From Brachybacterium sp. SGAir0954 (GTDB lineage Bacteria; Actinomycetota; Actinomycetes; Actinomycetales; Dermabacteraceae): a DNA stretch of 64,000 bases. Shown in pieces: positions 34,776 to 42,210 of this stretch (position 1 is the stretch's first letter; the number at the start of each line of letters is the position of its first letter). The DNA lies in NCBI RefSeq assembly GCF_005490785.1, contig NZ_CP027295.1:372001-436000 (forward strand), written 5' to 3'. Below the pieces are notes generated by a model, which did not search any database, was not told the origin of the DNA, and was given only the letters and a program-made list of their open reading frames with translations. Position numbers and translations under genes: made by a program.

Positions 34776-34920
34776 CCGCGCGCTCCCAGGGAGCCGCGTC
34801 CCCGCCGGGCGCGCGGTCATGACCGGCGCCGGCAGGACGGGGTCCCGTCGCTGCGGATCTGCCGCGCGCTCCCAGGGACGTCCGTTCCGGTCCCGTCGCA
34901 GCGGCAGGACTCCCAGGGTA
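34776..34920. repeat. Short interleaved direct repeats in the kinase-gtrA intergenic region
   Basis: CCGCGCGCTCCCAGGGA occurs twice exactly (34776-34792 and 34862-34878) and its core CTCCCAGGG a third time (34910-34918). GGTCCCGTCGCWGCGG occurs at 34841-34856 and 34889-34904. The copies alternate, suggesting a partially duplicated regulatory segment or clustered protein-binding sites. Confidence 0.65.
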
Positions 34921-34948
34921 GCGCGCGCCCTCCGGTACAGTGCCGTGC

Positions 34949-35497
34949 GTGTCGAAGCCCGGGACCCGCCAGAGCGCGCCGGCCGGGAACAGCCAGAGCG
35001 CTCCGGCCGCGGCCCCGTCGGCCCCGCCCGCCTCCCGCTCCGCACGGCTCGGGGCGTTCCTGCTCTCGCACCTGCGGCCGTCCCTCGCCTTCCTCACCGT
35101 GGGCGGGATCGTCTTCCTGCTCGACGCCGCGATGTACAACCTGCTCGTGTTCTGGACGCCCGGCGGCGGCTGGGGCGAGGGCGTCCTGCACGCGCACCCG
35201 ATCCCCGCGAAGATCCTCACGATCGCCGTCGCCTCGTGCTTCACCTACGTCGGCAACCGGCTGTGGACCTTCGGCGACCGGCCGGCGCCGCACACGACCC
35301 GCTCGATCCTCGCCTTCGTGATCGTCAACGTGATCGCCGCGGGCCTGCAGCTCGCGTGCCTCGGCTTCTCCCGCTACGTGCTGGGCCTCGACTCCCCGCT
35401 CGCGGACAACATCTCCGGCACGCTCATCGGCCAGGTCGTCTCGACGTCGTTCCGCTACGTCACCTACGGCCGGTTCGTCTTCCCCCGCGAGCGCTGA
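34949..35497 (+). CDS. GtrA family membrane protein
   Basis: A 182-residue protein with a disordered Ser/Ala/Pro-rich N-terminus (1-35) and the four-helix GtrA domain: FLTVGGIVFLLDAAMYNLL, AKILTIAVASCFTYVGNRLW followed by TFG, and the ending SFRYVTYGRFVF. GtrA proteins are linked to flipping or transfer of lipid-linked sugars to cell-wall polysaccharides. GTG at 34949 is chosen because TACAGT (34936-34941) lies 7 nt upstream and no ribosome binding site is seen; a GTG at 34940 would overlap that box. The aminotransferase gene follows 36 nt downstream. Confidence 0.8.
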   Translation: MSKPGTRQSAPAGNSQSAPAAAPSAPPASRSARLGAFLLSHLRPSLAFLTVGGIVFLLDAAMYNLLVFWTPGGGWGEGVLHAHPIPAKILTIAVASCFTYVGNRLWTFGDRPAPHTTRSILAFVIVNVIAAGLQLACLGFSRYVLGLDSPLADNISGTLIGQVVSTSFRYVTYGRFVFPRER

Positions 35498-35533
35498 GGC
35501 CCGCCGCGCGACGGCTCTGCGACACTGCCGGGC

Positions 35534-36775
35534 ATGGACGTGAACGGACCCTGGACCCGGGCCTCGCAGGCCGCCGGACTGCTCGTGGACGGGCAGGCCC
35601 GCCCCACCGTCTTCGCGCGGATGTCCGCGCTCGCCGCCCGCACGGGCGCCGCGAACCTGGGTCAGGGCTTCCCTGAGACGGACCCGCCCGAGGTCGTCGC
35701 GGAGGCAGCGGTCGCCGCGATCCGGGCCGGCCGCAACCAGTACCCGCCGGGGGCGGGCGAGGCGGTGCTGCGGGAGGCCGTCGCCGAGCACCAGCAGCGC
35801 TTCCACCGCCTCGTCTGGGATCCCGCGAGCGAGGTGCTCGTGACGACGGGGGCCACCGAGGCGCTCGCCGCGACCCTGCTCGCGCTGGTCCGGCCCGGCG
35901 ACGAGGTCGTGACGCTCGAGCCGTTCTACGACCAGTACGCGGCGGTGATCGCGCTCGCGGGCGGCGTGCACCGCACGATCCCCGTCTCCTCCCGCACGGA
36001 CGAGCGCGGGGACCTCGTGCTCGAGGTCGAGGAGGCCGCGGTCGCCGCCGCGTTCTCCGCGCGCACACGGCTCGTGCTCGTGAACACCCCGCACAACCCG
36101 ACGGGGCTCATGCTCCCCTCCCCCGTGCTGCAGCGGCTCGTGGACGAGGCCGCGGCGGTCGACGCCGTGCTCGTGACCGACGAGGTCTACGAGCACCTCA
36201 CCTACGACGGCGCCGTGCACACCCCGCTCGCCGCGCTGCCCGGCGCGCAGGACCGCACCGTCTCGATCTCCTCCGCCGGCAAGACCTTCTCGGTGACCGG
36301 GTGGAAGATCGGCTGGGTGACGGCGCGGCCGGAGCTGCTCACCGCGATCACCGGCGTGAAGCAGTGGCTCACGTACACCTCCGGGGCGCCCTTCCAGGGG
36401 GCGGTCGCGGAGGGCCTGCGCCTGCCCGACGAGGCCTTCACCGCGATCGCGGAGGACCTCCGTGCGCGCCGTGACCTGCTCGTGGGAGGCCTGCGCGAGA
36501 TCGGCTTCCGCGTCGCCGTCCCGGCCTCGGGCTACTTCGTCGTCGCCGACGCCGCCCCGCTCGGCGAGGCCGACGCCGCGGCCCTCGCGGAGCGGCTCCC
36601 GGCGGAGGCCGGGGTGGTGGGGATCCCGCTCAGCGCCTTCTACCGTGAGGGCGCAGCGGCGCAGGCGCCCGGTGGGGACGCCCGCGCGTACCTGCGGCTC
36701 GCCTTCTGCAAGGACGTGCCGACGATCGAGCAGGCCCTCGAGCGGCTCGACGCCTGGGCGGCCCCGCGCCGCTGA
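35534..36775 (+). CDS. Class I/II pyridoxal-phosphate aminotransferase
   Basis: A 413-residue aminotransferase of the aspartate aminotransferase superfamily: NLGQGFPETDPPEVV near 41-55, QYPPGAGEAVLREAV, the NTPHNPTG cofactor loop at 184-191, TDEVYEHL, and the Schiff-base Lys250 in SSAGKTFSVTGWKIGW. It is most like the DapC/kynurenine-glutamine aminotransferase group (N-succinyldiaminopimelate or methionine/glutamine donors). The exact substrate is not readable. It may be co-transcribed with the GtrA gene. Confidence 0.85.
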   Translation: MDVNGPWTRASQAAGLLVDGQARPTVFARMSALAARTGAANLGQGFPETDPPEVVAEAAVAAIRAGRNQYPPGAGEAVLREAVAEHQQRFHRLVWDPASEVLVTTGATEALAATLLALVRPGDEVVTLEPFYDQYAAVIALAGGVHRTIPVSSRTDERGDLVLEVEEAAVAAAFSARTRLVLVNTPHNPTGLMLPSPVLQRLVDEAAAVDAVLVTDEVYEHLTYDGAVHTPLAALPGAQDRTVSISSAGKTFSVTGWKIGWVTARPELLTAITGVKQWLTYTSGAPFQGAVAEGLRLPDEAFTAIAEDLRARRDLLVGGLREIGFRVAVPASGYFVVADAAPLGEADAAALAERLPAEAGVVGIPLSAFYREGAAAQAPGGDARAYLRLAFCKDVPTIEQALERLDAWAAPRR

Positions 36776-36797
36776 GCTCGGGCGCCGGACGCACGAC

Positions 36798-36827
36798 GGC
36801 CCGCCGTCCCCGAGGGGAGGGCGGGCC
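36798..36827. terminator. Convergent terminator hairpin
   Basis: GGCCCGCC and GGCGGGCC enclose an inner TCCCC-GA-GGGGA, giving a nearly continuous 13-bp stem between the aminotransferase stop and the stop of the DUF4352-type gene. Confidence 0.7.
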
Positions 36828-36858
36828 GCCGCACGGTGACCTGTGGGGGCCGCGGCCG

Positions 36859-37905
36859 TCAGATCGCGGCGACCCAGACGCCGTCCGAGGTGAAGTCCGT
36901 GAAGACGGTGAACTTGAACGAGCCGGTCTTGGCCTGGTCGCTGGGGATGACGATCCCCTCCTGCCATTCACCCGAGGCTCCGTCGTAGAGCGTACCCACG
37001 TCGATCGAGCTCTTGGGGGTGACCGTGCCGTTGTCGGTGAAGGAGTTCCCGTCCTTCGTGACGTACTCGCCGCTCACGGAGAACATCGGCTCGAGGCTCT
37101 CGCTGCCGTGGTACGTCACGGTGACCGGGACCAGGATGTAGGTGTTGCCGTCACCCGGCTCCTCATTGAACTGATTGGCCTTCTTGACCTCGTCGGAGGC
37201 CTCCCAGTTGATCTCCCCGATGGTGACGTCGACCGTGCCGCCGTTGCCGTCGTCCATCGTGAAGGTCTCGCCGATCGAGTACGGGTTGTCCTTCGTCCCC
37301 TTGTCGCCGGCGGCCTGGGTGGTCGGCTCCTCGGTGGTGGTCTCCTCCGTGGTGGGATCCGTGGTCTCGGGCTCGGTGGTCGGGTCCGTGGTCTCCGGCT
37401 CGGAGGTGGTGGTGCTGGGCGGATCCGTCGGATCGTCGCCGCCGCTGTTCGAGAACAGGAAGATGCCGCCGCCCACGAGGACGAGGAGCACCGCGAGCAC
37501 GGCGCAGCCGATGCACACGAACAGTGCGATCTTCCCGCCGTTGCCCTTCTTGGGCGGCTCGCCGCCCTGGGGCGCGCCGCCGAAGGTCGGGGCGAAGGAG
37601 GGGCTCTGCGGGTCGCCGAATCCGGGCGCCGGGCTGCCCTGCCCGTAGGCGGGCTGACCCGCCCCGTTCGCCGAGGGCTGGCCGTAGCCGTTCGCGGACG
37701 GCTGGCCGTACCCGCCCGCCTGGCCGTATTGGCCGGCGGCGTCGTACTGCCCCGGGGCGTCGTACTGGCCGGGCTGCTGGGCGAAGTCCCCCTGGCCGGC
37801 GGCCGGATCCTGCTGCCAGCTGCCCTGCTGGCCTGCGGGGTCCTGCCCGCCGAGGCCGTCGTCCGACGGCGGCTGCCCCCAAGGGTTCTGCGGTGGCTGC
37901 GACAT
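36859..37905 (-). CDS. Single-pass membrane protein with DUF4352-like ectodomain
   Basis: A 348-residue protein in four parts: a low-complexity Gln/Gly/Tyr/Pro region (about 1-120, GQYDAPGQYDAAGQYGQ-type repeats), one membrane helix (about 125-153, IALFVCIGCAVLAVLLVLVG), an extracellular Thr/Glu/Pro linker with TTDPTTEP repeats (about 160-195), and a C-terminal beta domain resembling DUF4352 (SIGETFTMDDGNGGTVDVTI, TYILVPVTVTYHGSESLEPM). DUF4352 proteins are surface-exposed immunoglobulin-like domains of unknown role. ATG at 37905 gives an unusually tight AGGAG (1 nt), so an upstream ATG at 37953 cannot be excluded. Confidence 0.75.
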   Translation of the reverse strand: MSQPPQNPWGQPPSDDGLGGQDPAGQQGSWQQDPAAGQGDFAQQPGQYDAPGQYDAAGQYGQAGGYGQPSANGYGQPSANGAGQPAYGQGSPAPGFGDPQSPSFAPTFGGAPQGGEPPKKGNGGKIALFVCIGCAVLAVLLVLVGGGIFLFSNSGGDDPTDPPSTTTSEPETTDPTTEPETTDPTTEETTTEEPTTQAAGDKGTKDNPYSIGETFTMDDGNGGTVDVTIGEINWEASDEVKKANQFNEEPGDGNTYILVPVTVTYHGSESLEPMFSVSGEYVTKDGNSFTDNGTVTPKSSIDVGTLYDGASGEWQEGIVIPSDQAKTGSFKFTVFTDFTSDGVWVAAI

Positions 37906-38049
37906 GCTCCTGCCGACGCCGATGCCACGGCGCCGTCCCCTTCCTCGTGTCATGCCTGGACGTCGGGCCGCGGCCCGATCGCCACATCGTAAGGGGCGGG
38001 AGACCTCCCTCACCCCGTCAGGCCGCGCCCGCACGGTCACGACATGACA

Positions 38050-38083
38050 ACGGCCGCCGGGGCCCGCGGGCCCCGGCGGCCGT
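38050..38083 (-). terminator. 34-bp perfect palindrome after the FadB-type gene
   Basis: ACGGCCGCCGGGGCCC-GC-complement, 16 bp each side, 20 nt after the stop of the beta-oxidation gene on the minus strand. Strong stem, no T-run; the likely terminator. Confidence 0.75.
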
Positions 38084-38103
38084 GCCGCTCCTGCTCCGGG
38101 GAC

Positions 38104-40257
38104 TCAGGAGCGGGCGAAGCGGTCCCCGTGGAAGCGGCGGCCGGCGGCGCGCTCGGAGGCGCCCACCTGGTCGAGGTACGGCGTGATGCCGCCGCGATGG
38201 CGCGGGAAGCCGGCGCCGAGGATCATCCCGAGGTCGATCTGGTCGGGGCTCTCGACGACGTGCTCGTCGAGCATGAGGCCGATCTCCTCGGCGAGGCCGT
38301 CCTGGACCACCTCGAGCAGGGCATCGCCCACGGGCGCGCTGCCGCTCGCCCCGCCGGCGCCGAAGACCTCGCCGACGGCCGCGGAGACCGGTGCGTGCAC
38401 AGCGCCCTTGACCCGGTCGGTGAAGCGGCCGCCGCGCTCGGCCATCTCGTGCAGGCCCGGGGAGGCGTGGAACCGCTCGCCGAGCTCGCCGCGCAGCACC
38501 TCCCCCACGTGGTCGGCGACCTTGAGGCCCACGAGGTCGAGCAGGGTGAAGGGCCGCATGGGCAGGCCCAGCGGGTGCAGGGAGGCGTCGACCTCGGCGG
38601 GATCGGCGCCTGCGTCGAGGGAGGCGAGCACGGCGCCGAGCACGCGGAACAGGAGCCGGTTGACGATGAACCCGGGGGCGTCGGCGCTGCGCACGCCGAA
38701 CTTCCGCAGGCGGCGCACCACCTCGAGGCCGGTGGCGAGGGTCGCGTCGTCCGTCTGCTCGGTGTGGATCACCTCGACGAGCGGCATCTTCGCGACCGGG
38801 TTGAAGAAGTGCAGGCCGACCACGCGCTCGGGGTGCGCGAGGCCCTCCGCCATGGCGGCGACGGAGAGGGAGGAGGTGTTGGAGACGAGCAGCGCCTCCG
38901 GGGAGAGCACGCCCTCGAGCTCCTGGAACACGGAGCGCTTGATCGCGAGCACCTCGGGGACGGCCTCGAGGACGAGGTCGCAGCCGGCGAGGTCGGCGAC
39001 GTCGGTCGTGACGGAGAGCCCGGCGGCGACGGCGCTCGCGGCGCTCTCGTCGAGCAGGCCGCGGGAGGCGGCCTCGGCGACGACCTCGCGGGCGTGCGCG
39101 AGGCCCTTCTCCGCGATGGCGGCGTCGAGGTCGCGCATGATGACGGGGACCTGCAGGCCCAGGGCGAGCTGCGCGGCGATCTGGGAGGCCATGAGGCCGG
39201 CGCCGGCGACACCCACGGAGCGGATCTCGCGCGCGCCCTCGACGGGCCGGCGGCCGGGCTTGCCGTGGCGCAGGAGCTCCGCGGCGTGGATCGCCCCGGC
39301 GGCGGCGGGGGTCGCGGCGAGCTCCGTGAGGGCGGTCGCCTCGCGGGCTAGGGCGTCCTCGAGGGTCGAGCCGGGCAGCTGCTGGAGCAGGTCGAGGGCG
39401 CGGGAGACGGACGGCGCGCCCTGCGCCTCGAGGCGTGCGGCCCACTGACGGCGGGTCTCCGCGGAGGTGTGCGGGGCGTCGAGGGCGTCGGCGAGCTCCT
39501 CCGCCTCGGGGCTGCCGGCGGCGGGCAGCGGGGAGATGCGGCCGGCCCAGGCCGTCGTGCTCCCGGCGCCGTCCTCGGCCTCCTCGTCGTCATGGGCGGC
39601 GACGATCGCGGCGAAGGCGTCGAGCGCGGCGGGGAGGTCCTCGGCGAGCTCGTCGACGAGCCCGATCTCGAGGGCCTGCGCAGCGGAGAGCTGCTTGTCG
39701 CGGGCGGGGTCCTCGAGCACCATCCGCACGGCGGTCTCGGGGCCGACGACGCTCTGGAGGAGGGTGGTGCCGCCCCAGCCGGGGAGGATGCCGAGGCCGG
39801 TCTCCGGGAGGCCGATGCCGCGGGCGCCGGGGACGGCGGTGCGGACGTCGGCCATGAGGGCGACCTCGAGGCCGCCGCCGAGGGCGGCGCCGTTGAGGTG
39901 GGCGAGCACGGGGACGGGGCTCGTGCGCACGCGGACCTGGAGGGCGTGCGCGCGCTCGGTCATGGCGGGGACGCTGCCGGCGGCCTGCGCGTCGGCGAAC
40001 ATCGAGAGGTCGGCGCCGGCGAGGAAGACGCGGCCGGTGCCGGTGAGGGCGATCGCGCCGATCTCCCCGGCCTCCGCGCGGTCGAGCGCCGTGTCGATCG
40101 CGCCGGTCACGGCCTCGATGGACTGCGGGCCGAGGGTCGCGGGGCGACGCTCCTCGCCCTCCGGCGGGGCGAGCGTGAGGACGGCGACGGTGCCGAGGGC
40201 GGGGTGGTCGAGGTCCTCCGTCAGGACGCGGGTGACGTGCTCGGTGTAGCTGCTCAT
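38104..40257 (-). CDS. FadB/FadJ-type enoyl-CoA hydratase / 3-hydroxyacyl-CoA dehydrogenase
   Basis: A 717-residue multifunctional beta-oxidation enzyme. Residues about 1-200 are an enoyl-CoA hydratase (crotonase) domain with LTGTGRVFLAGADLSMFADA, NGAALGGGLEVALMADVRTA and GLPETGLGILPGWGGTTLL, the last two carrying the catalytic Glu pair. The NAD-binding dehydrogenase domain starts near 330 (VGVAGAGLMASQIAAQLALG), with GLHFFNPVAKMPLVEVI and APGFIVNRLLFRVLGAV, followed by the C-terminal helical domain. It hydrates and oxidises fatty acyl-CoA. Start at 40257. Its thiolase partner is probably the gene at 57804-59021, encoded far away. Confidence 0.9.
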   Translation of the reverse strand: MSSYTEHVTRVLTEDLDHPALGTVAVLTLAPPEGEERRPATLGPQSIEAVTGAIDTALDRAEAGEIGAIALTGTGRVFLAGADLSMFADAQAAGSVPAMTERAHALQVRVRTSPVPVLAHLNGAALGGGLEVALMADVRTAVPGARGIGLPETGLGILPGWGGTTLLQSVVGPETAVRMVLEDPARDKQLSAAQALEIGLVDELAEDLPAALDAFAAIVAAHDDEEAEDGAGSTTAWAGRISPLPAAGSPEAEELADALDAPHTSAETRRQWAARLEAQGAPSVSRALDLLQQLPGSTLEDALAREATALTELAATPAAAGAIHAAELLRHGKPGRRPVEGAREIRSVGVAGAGLMASQIAAQLALGLQVPVIMRDLDAAIAEKGLAHAREVVAEAASRGLLDESAASAVAAGLSVTTDVADLAGCDLVLEAVPEVLAIKRSVFQELEGVLSPEALLVSNTSSLSVAAMAEGLAHPERVVGLHFFNPVAKMPLVEVIHTEQTDDATLATGLEVVRRLRKFGVRSADAPGFIVNRLLFRVLGAVLASLDAGADPAEVDASLHPLGLPMRPFTLLDLVGLKVADHVGEVLRGELGERFHASPGLHEMAERGGRFTDRVKGAVHAPVSAAVGEVFGAGGASGSAPVGDALLEVVQDGLAEEIGLMLDEHVVESPDQIDLGMILGAGFPRHRGGITPYLDQVGASERAAGRRFHGDRFARS

Positions 40258-40390
40258 CAGGGGGTGCCTTTCGCGGACTCGTCGTCGAGGTCGTGCGCCA
40301 CGGATGTGTAGTACCGCGGGTTTCACATAGATCATGCCGCGCGGCCGGGCCGCTTGTCCACCGCGGCCGCGGCTCAGCCCCTCCGTGGCC

Positions 40391-41116
40391 TCAGGGCAGC
40401 TCCCAGGAGAAGTCCCCCTCGCCGCTCGACGCATCGATGATCACGCCGTCCTCCTCGCCCGCCGGGACGACGAACACGGCCGTGAAGGCGACCGTCCCGC
40501 CGTCCTCGAGCGGCGGCAGCTCGCCGAGCGAGCCCTGGACCACCCCGGGGGACATGTCGTCCACGTAGACGAGATCGGTCTCGGCGCCCAGCCAGAGCTC
40601 GTCGGTGAGCACGAGGCTGCCGGGACCCTCGTAGGCCACCGTCCCCTCGACGCTCACGAGCGTGAAGCCGGTGCGCGGCAGGTCCTCGTGGCCGGGGATC
40701 GTGCCGCCGACCTCCGCGCTGTCGATGCCCACGCTCATGGTGCCGCCGTCCCAGGTGCCCCAGGCGACCGTGTGCTCGCCGACGGTTCCGGGGTGGTCGT
40801 AGCCGCCCGTGCCGTCGTCGACCACGGTGCCCGAGGAGTCGGTGACGACCCCGCCCACCTCGTCGCTCCCGGAGTACGTGTCCAGGGCGAGGTCGTCGCC
40901 CTGGCTCAGCCGCAGCGCGACGAGCACGGTGCCGGCGACGATGCCGAGGGCGAGCAGCAGCCCCACGACGACGGTCGCGGTGATCACCGGGAGCACCCAT
41001 CCGGGCCGGCCGCCGCGGGGCGCCGAGGGCGGGGCGACGGCTCCGGGGGCCGACGGCACGGCAGGCGCGAGGGGCGGGGCGCTCTCATGGGGGGCGCGGG
41101 AGGACGGCAGGCTCAT
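40391..41116 (-). CDS. Single-pass membrane protein, paralogue 1
   Basis: A 241-residue protein: a Pro/Ala-rich cytoplasmic N-terminus (1-35), one membrane helix (about 38-63, LPVITATVVVGLLLALGIVA), and a beta-rich ectodomain. The ectodomain is clearly related to that of the next gene (41212-42039): both have TVGE-x-T-x-x-W-x-TWDGGT, then a YEGPG strand, W-x-x-A-x-TDL, and end with an acidic strand. The fold looks like DUF4352. ATG at 41116 follows the best promoter in the window (41124-41152) by 7 nt, a leaderless start. Function unknown. Confidence 0.7.
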   Translation of the reverse strand: MSLPSSRAPHESAPPLAPAVPSAPGAVAPPSAPRGGRPGWVLPVITATVVVGLLLALGIVAGTVLVALRLSQGDDLALDTYSGSDEVGGVVTDSSGTVVDDGTGGYDHPGTVGEHTVAWGTWDGGTMSVGIDSAEVGGTIPGHEDLPRTGFTLVSVEGTVAYEGPGSLVLTDELWLGAETDLVYVDDMSPGVVQGSLGELPPLEDGGTVAFTAVFVVPAGEEDGVIIDASSGEGDFSWELP

Positions 41117-41123
41117 GATCCGG

Positions 41124-41152
41124 ATGCTAGGGGTGCGCACACCCGTCCACAA
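41124..41152 (-). promoter_or_regulatory. Promoter of paralogue 1, leaderless
   Basis: On the minus strand TTGTGG (41147-41152) and TAGCAT (41124-41129) are separated by exactly 17 nt, and the ATG of the membrane protein gene starts 7 nt after the -10 box. Confidence 0.7.
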
Positions 41153-41211
41153 GTCACGGTTCGGTCACCGTGCGCGCAGGTCAGATGGGGTTCTGCGAGG
41201 GGCGGGCCGGA

Positions 41212-42039
41212 TCAGCCCAGCGCATAGTGCAGCGGCTCCCCGTCGTAGGGCTGGAGCACGATCCGTGCGCCGTCCATCTGGGTGGAGACGAGCACGAAGG
41301 CGCAGCGGGCGCTCGCGTGCTGGCCGTCCCGGATCGCGCCGACGGTGTCGATCGCGTCCGGCGCCATGCCGGGCAGGACGTCCGTCGCGTAGCCGAGGTC
41401 GGTCTGCGCGGAGAACCACATCTCGGAGAGCGGCTGGAACTGCCCGGGCCCCTCGTAGGAGATCTCGAGGGTGACGAGCACGAGCTGGTGGCCGTCCTCG
41501 ACGACATCGGTGCCCGGTGCGTGCGGGAGCTCGGCGTCCGGGTCCACCTCGGCGGCCCGGACGTGCACGGTGCCGCCGTCCCAGGTGGGCCAGCTCAGGG
41601 TGTCCTCGCCGACGGTCGCGGGATCGGAGAAGCTGCCGTCGGGGGCGGCGCCGCCGCCCGCCCGGTCGACGCTGCCGGGACGCAGCGACGGGTCGCCGGT
41701 CGCGGGCGTCGAGCGCGGGCCGGGATCCGTGGGTGTCGTGGCCGTGGTGGGCGCCGCGCGGAGGCGCTCGGCGGTGTCGAGCGCGCCGGCGACGATCACG
41801 AGGCCGGCGAGCAGCCCGATCACCAGGAGGGCGACGACGCTGACGATCGCCCAGGGCGGGAAGGGCCGGTCCCCCGCCTCCGCCTCGTCGCACTCCAAGC
41901 CGGGCGCCGGCGCGGGTGCGGCGTGCACGTCGCGTGCCGCGTAATCGGGCAGCGCGGTCCCGTCCTGCCCTGCGGGCTCGTCCGACGGCGACGGGACCCC
42001 GAGGGGATCGGCGTCGGTCGGCGCGGGACGCTCGGACAT
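41212..42039 (-). CDS. Single-pass membrane protein, paralogue 2
   Basis: A 275-residue protein: an acidic, Pro-rich cytoplasmic N-terminus (about 1-60), one membrane helix (about 63-87, AIVSVVALLVIGLLAGLVIV), a Thr/Pro linker, and a beta ectodomain homologous to that of paralogue 1 (TVGEDTLSWPTWDGGT, SYEGPGQFQPLSEMWFSAQT, ATDVLPGMAPDAIDTVG). ATG at 42039 follows TAGGAT (minus strand, 42047-42052) by 7 nt; leaderless. The two genes are tandem but each has its own promoter, suggesting duplication followed by separate control. Function unknown. Confidence 0.7.
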   Translation of the reverse strand: MSERPAPTDADPLGVPSPSDEPAGQDGTALPDYAARDVHAAPAPAPGLECDEAEAGDRPFPPWAIVSVVALLVIGLLAGLVIVAGALDTAERLRAAPTTATTPTDPGPRSTPATGDPSLRPGSVDRAGGGAAPDGSFSDPATVGEDTLSWPTWDGGTVHVRAAEVDPDAELPHAPGTDVVEDGHQLVLVTLEISYEGPGQFQPLSEMWFSAQTDLGYATDVLPGMAPDAIDTVGAIRDGQHASARCAFVLVSTQMDGARIVLQPYDGEPLHYALG

Positions 42040-42210
42040 GGCCTCGATCCTAGGCCCGGACGCACGGCCGGCGCCGACTCGTCGTCGGCGCCGGCCGGGG
42101 CCGGATCCCGCGGTCCCCCGACCGCGCCCCCTGATCCGTCCCCTTCCGCTCCCGTCCCGCACCCGGTACGGACGGAGCCCGCTCCGCCGGCCCGTGGGCC
42201 GACGGCCGTG

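Noticed and set aside
34710-34948. A TPP riboswitch upstream of the PdxK/ThiD-type kinase
   Set aside because: The conserved CTGAGA and ACCTGA elements are absent; the region is explained better by direct repeats and a small hairpin.
40304-40328. ATGTG-N15-CACAT as a FadB operator
   Set aside because: Arms of 5 bp with a 15-nt spacer are weak and no promoter hexamers align with it; mentioned only for comparison.
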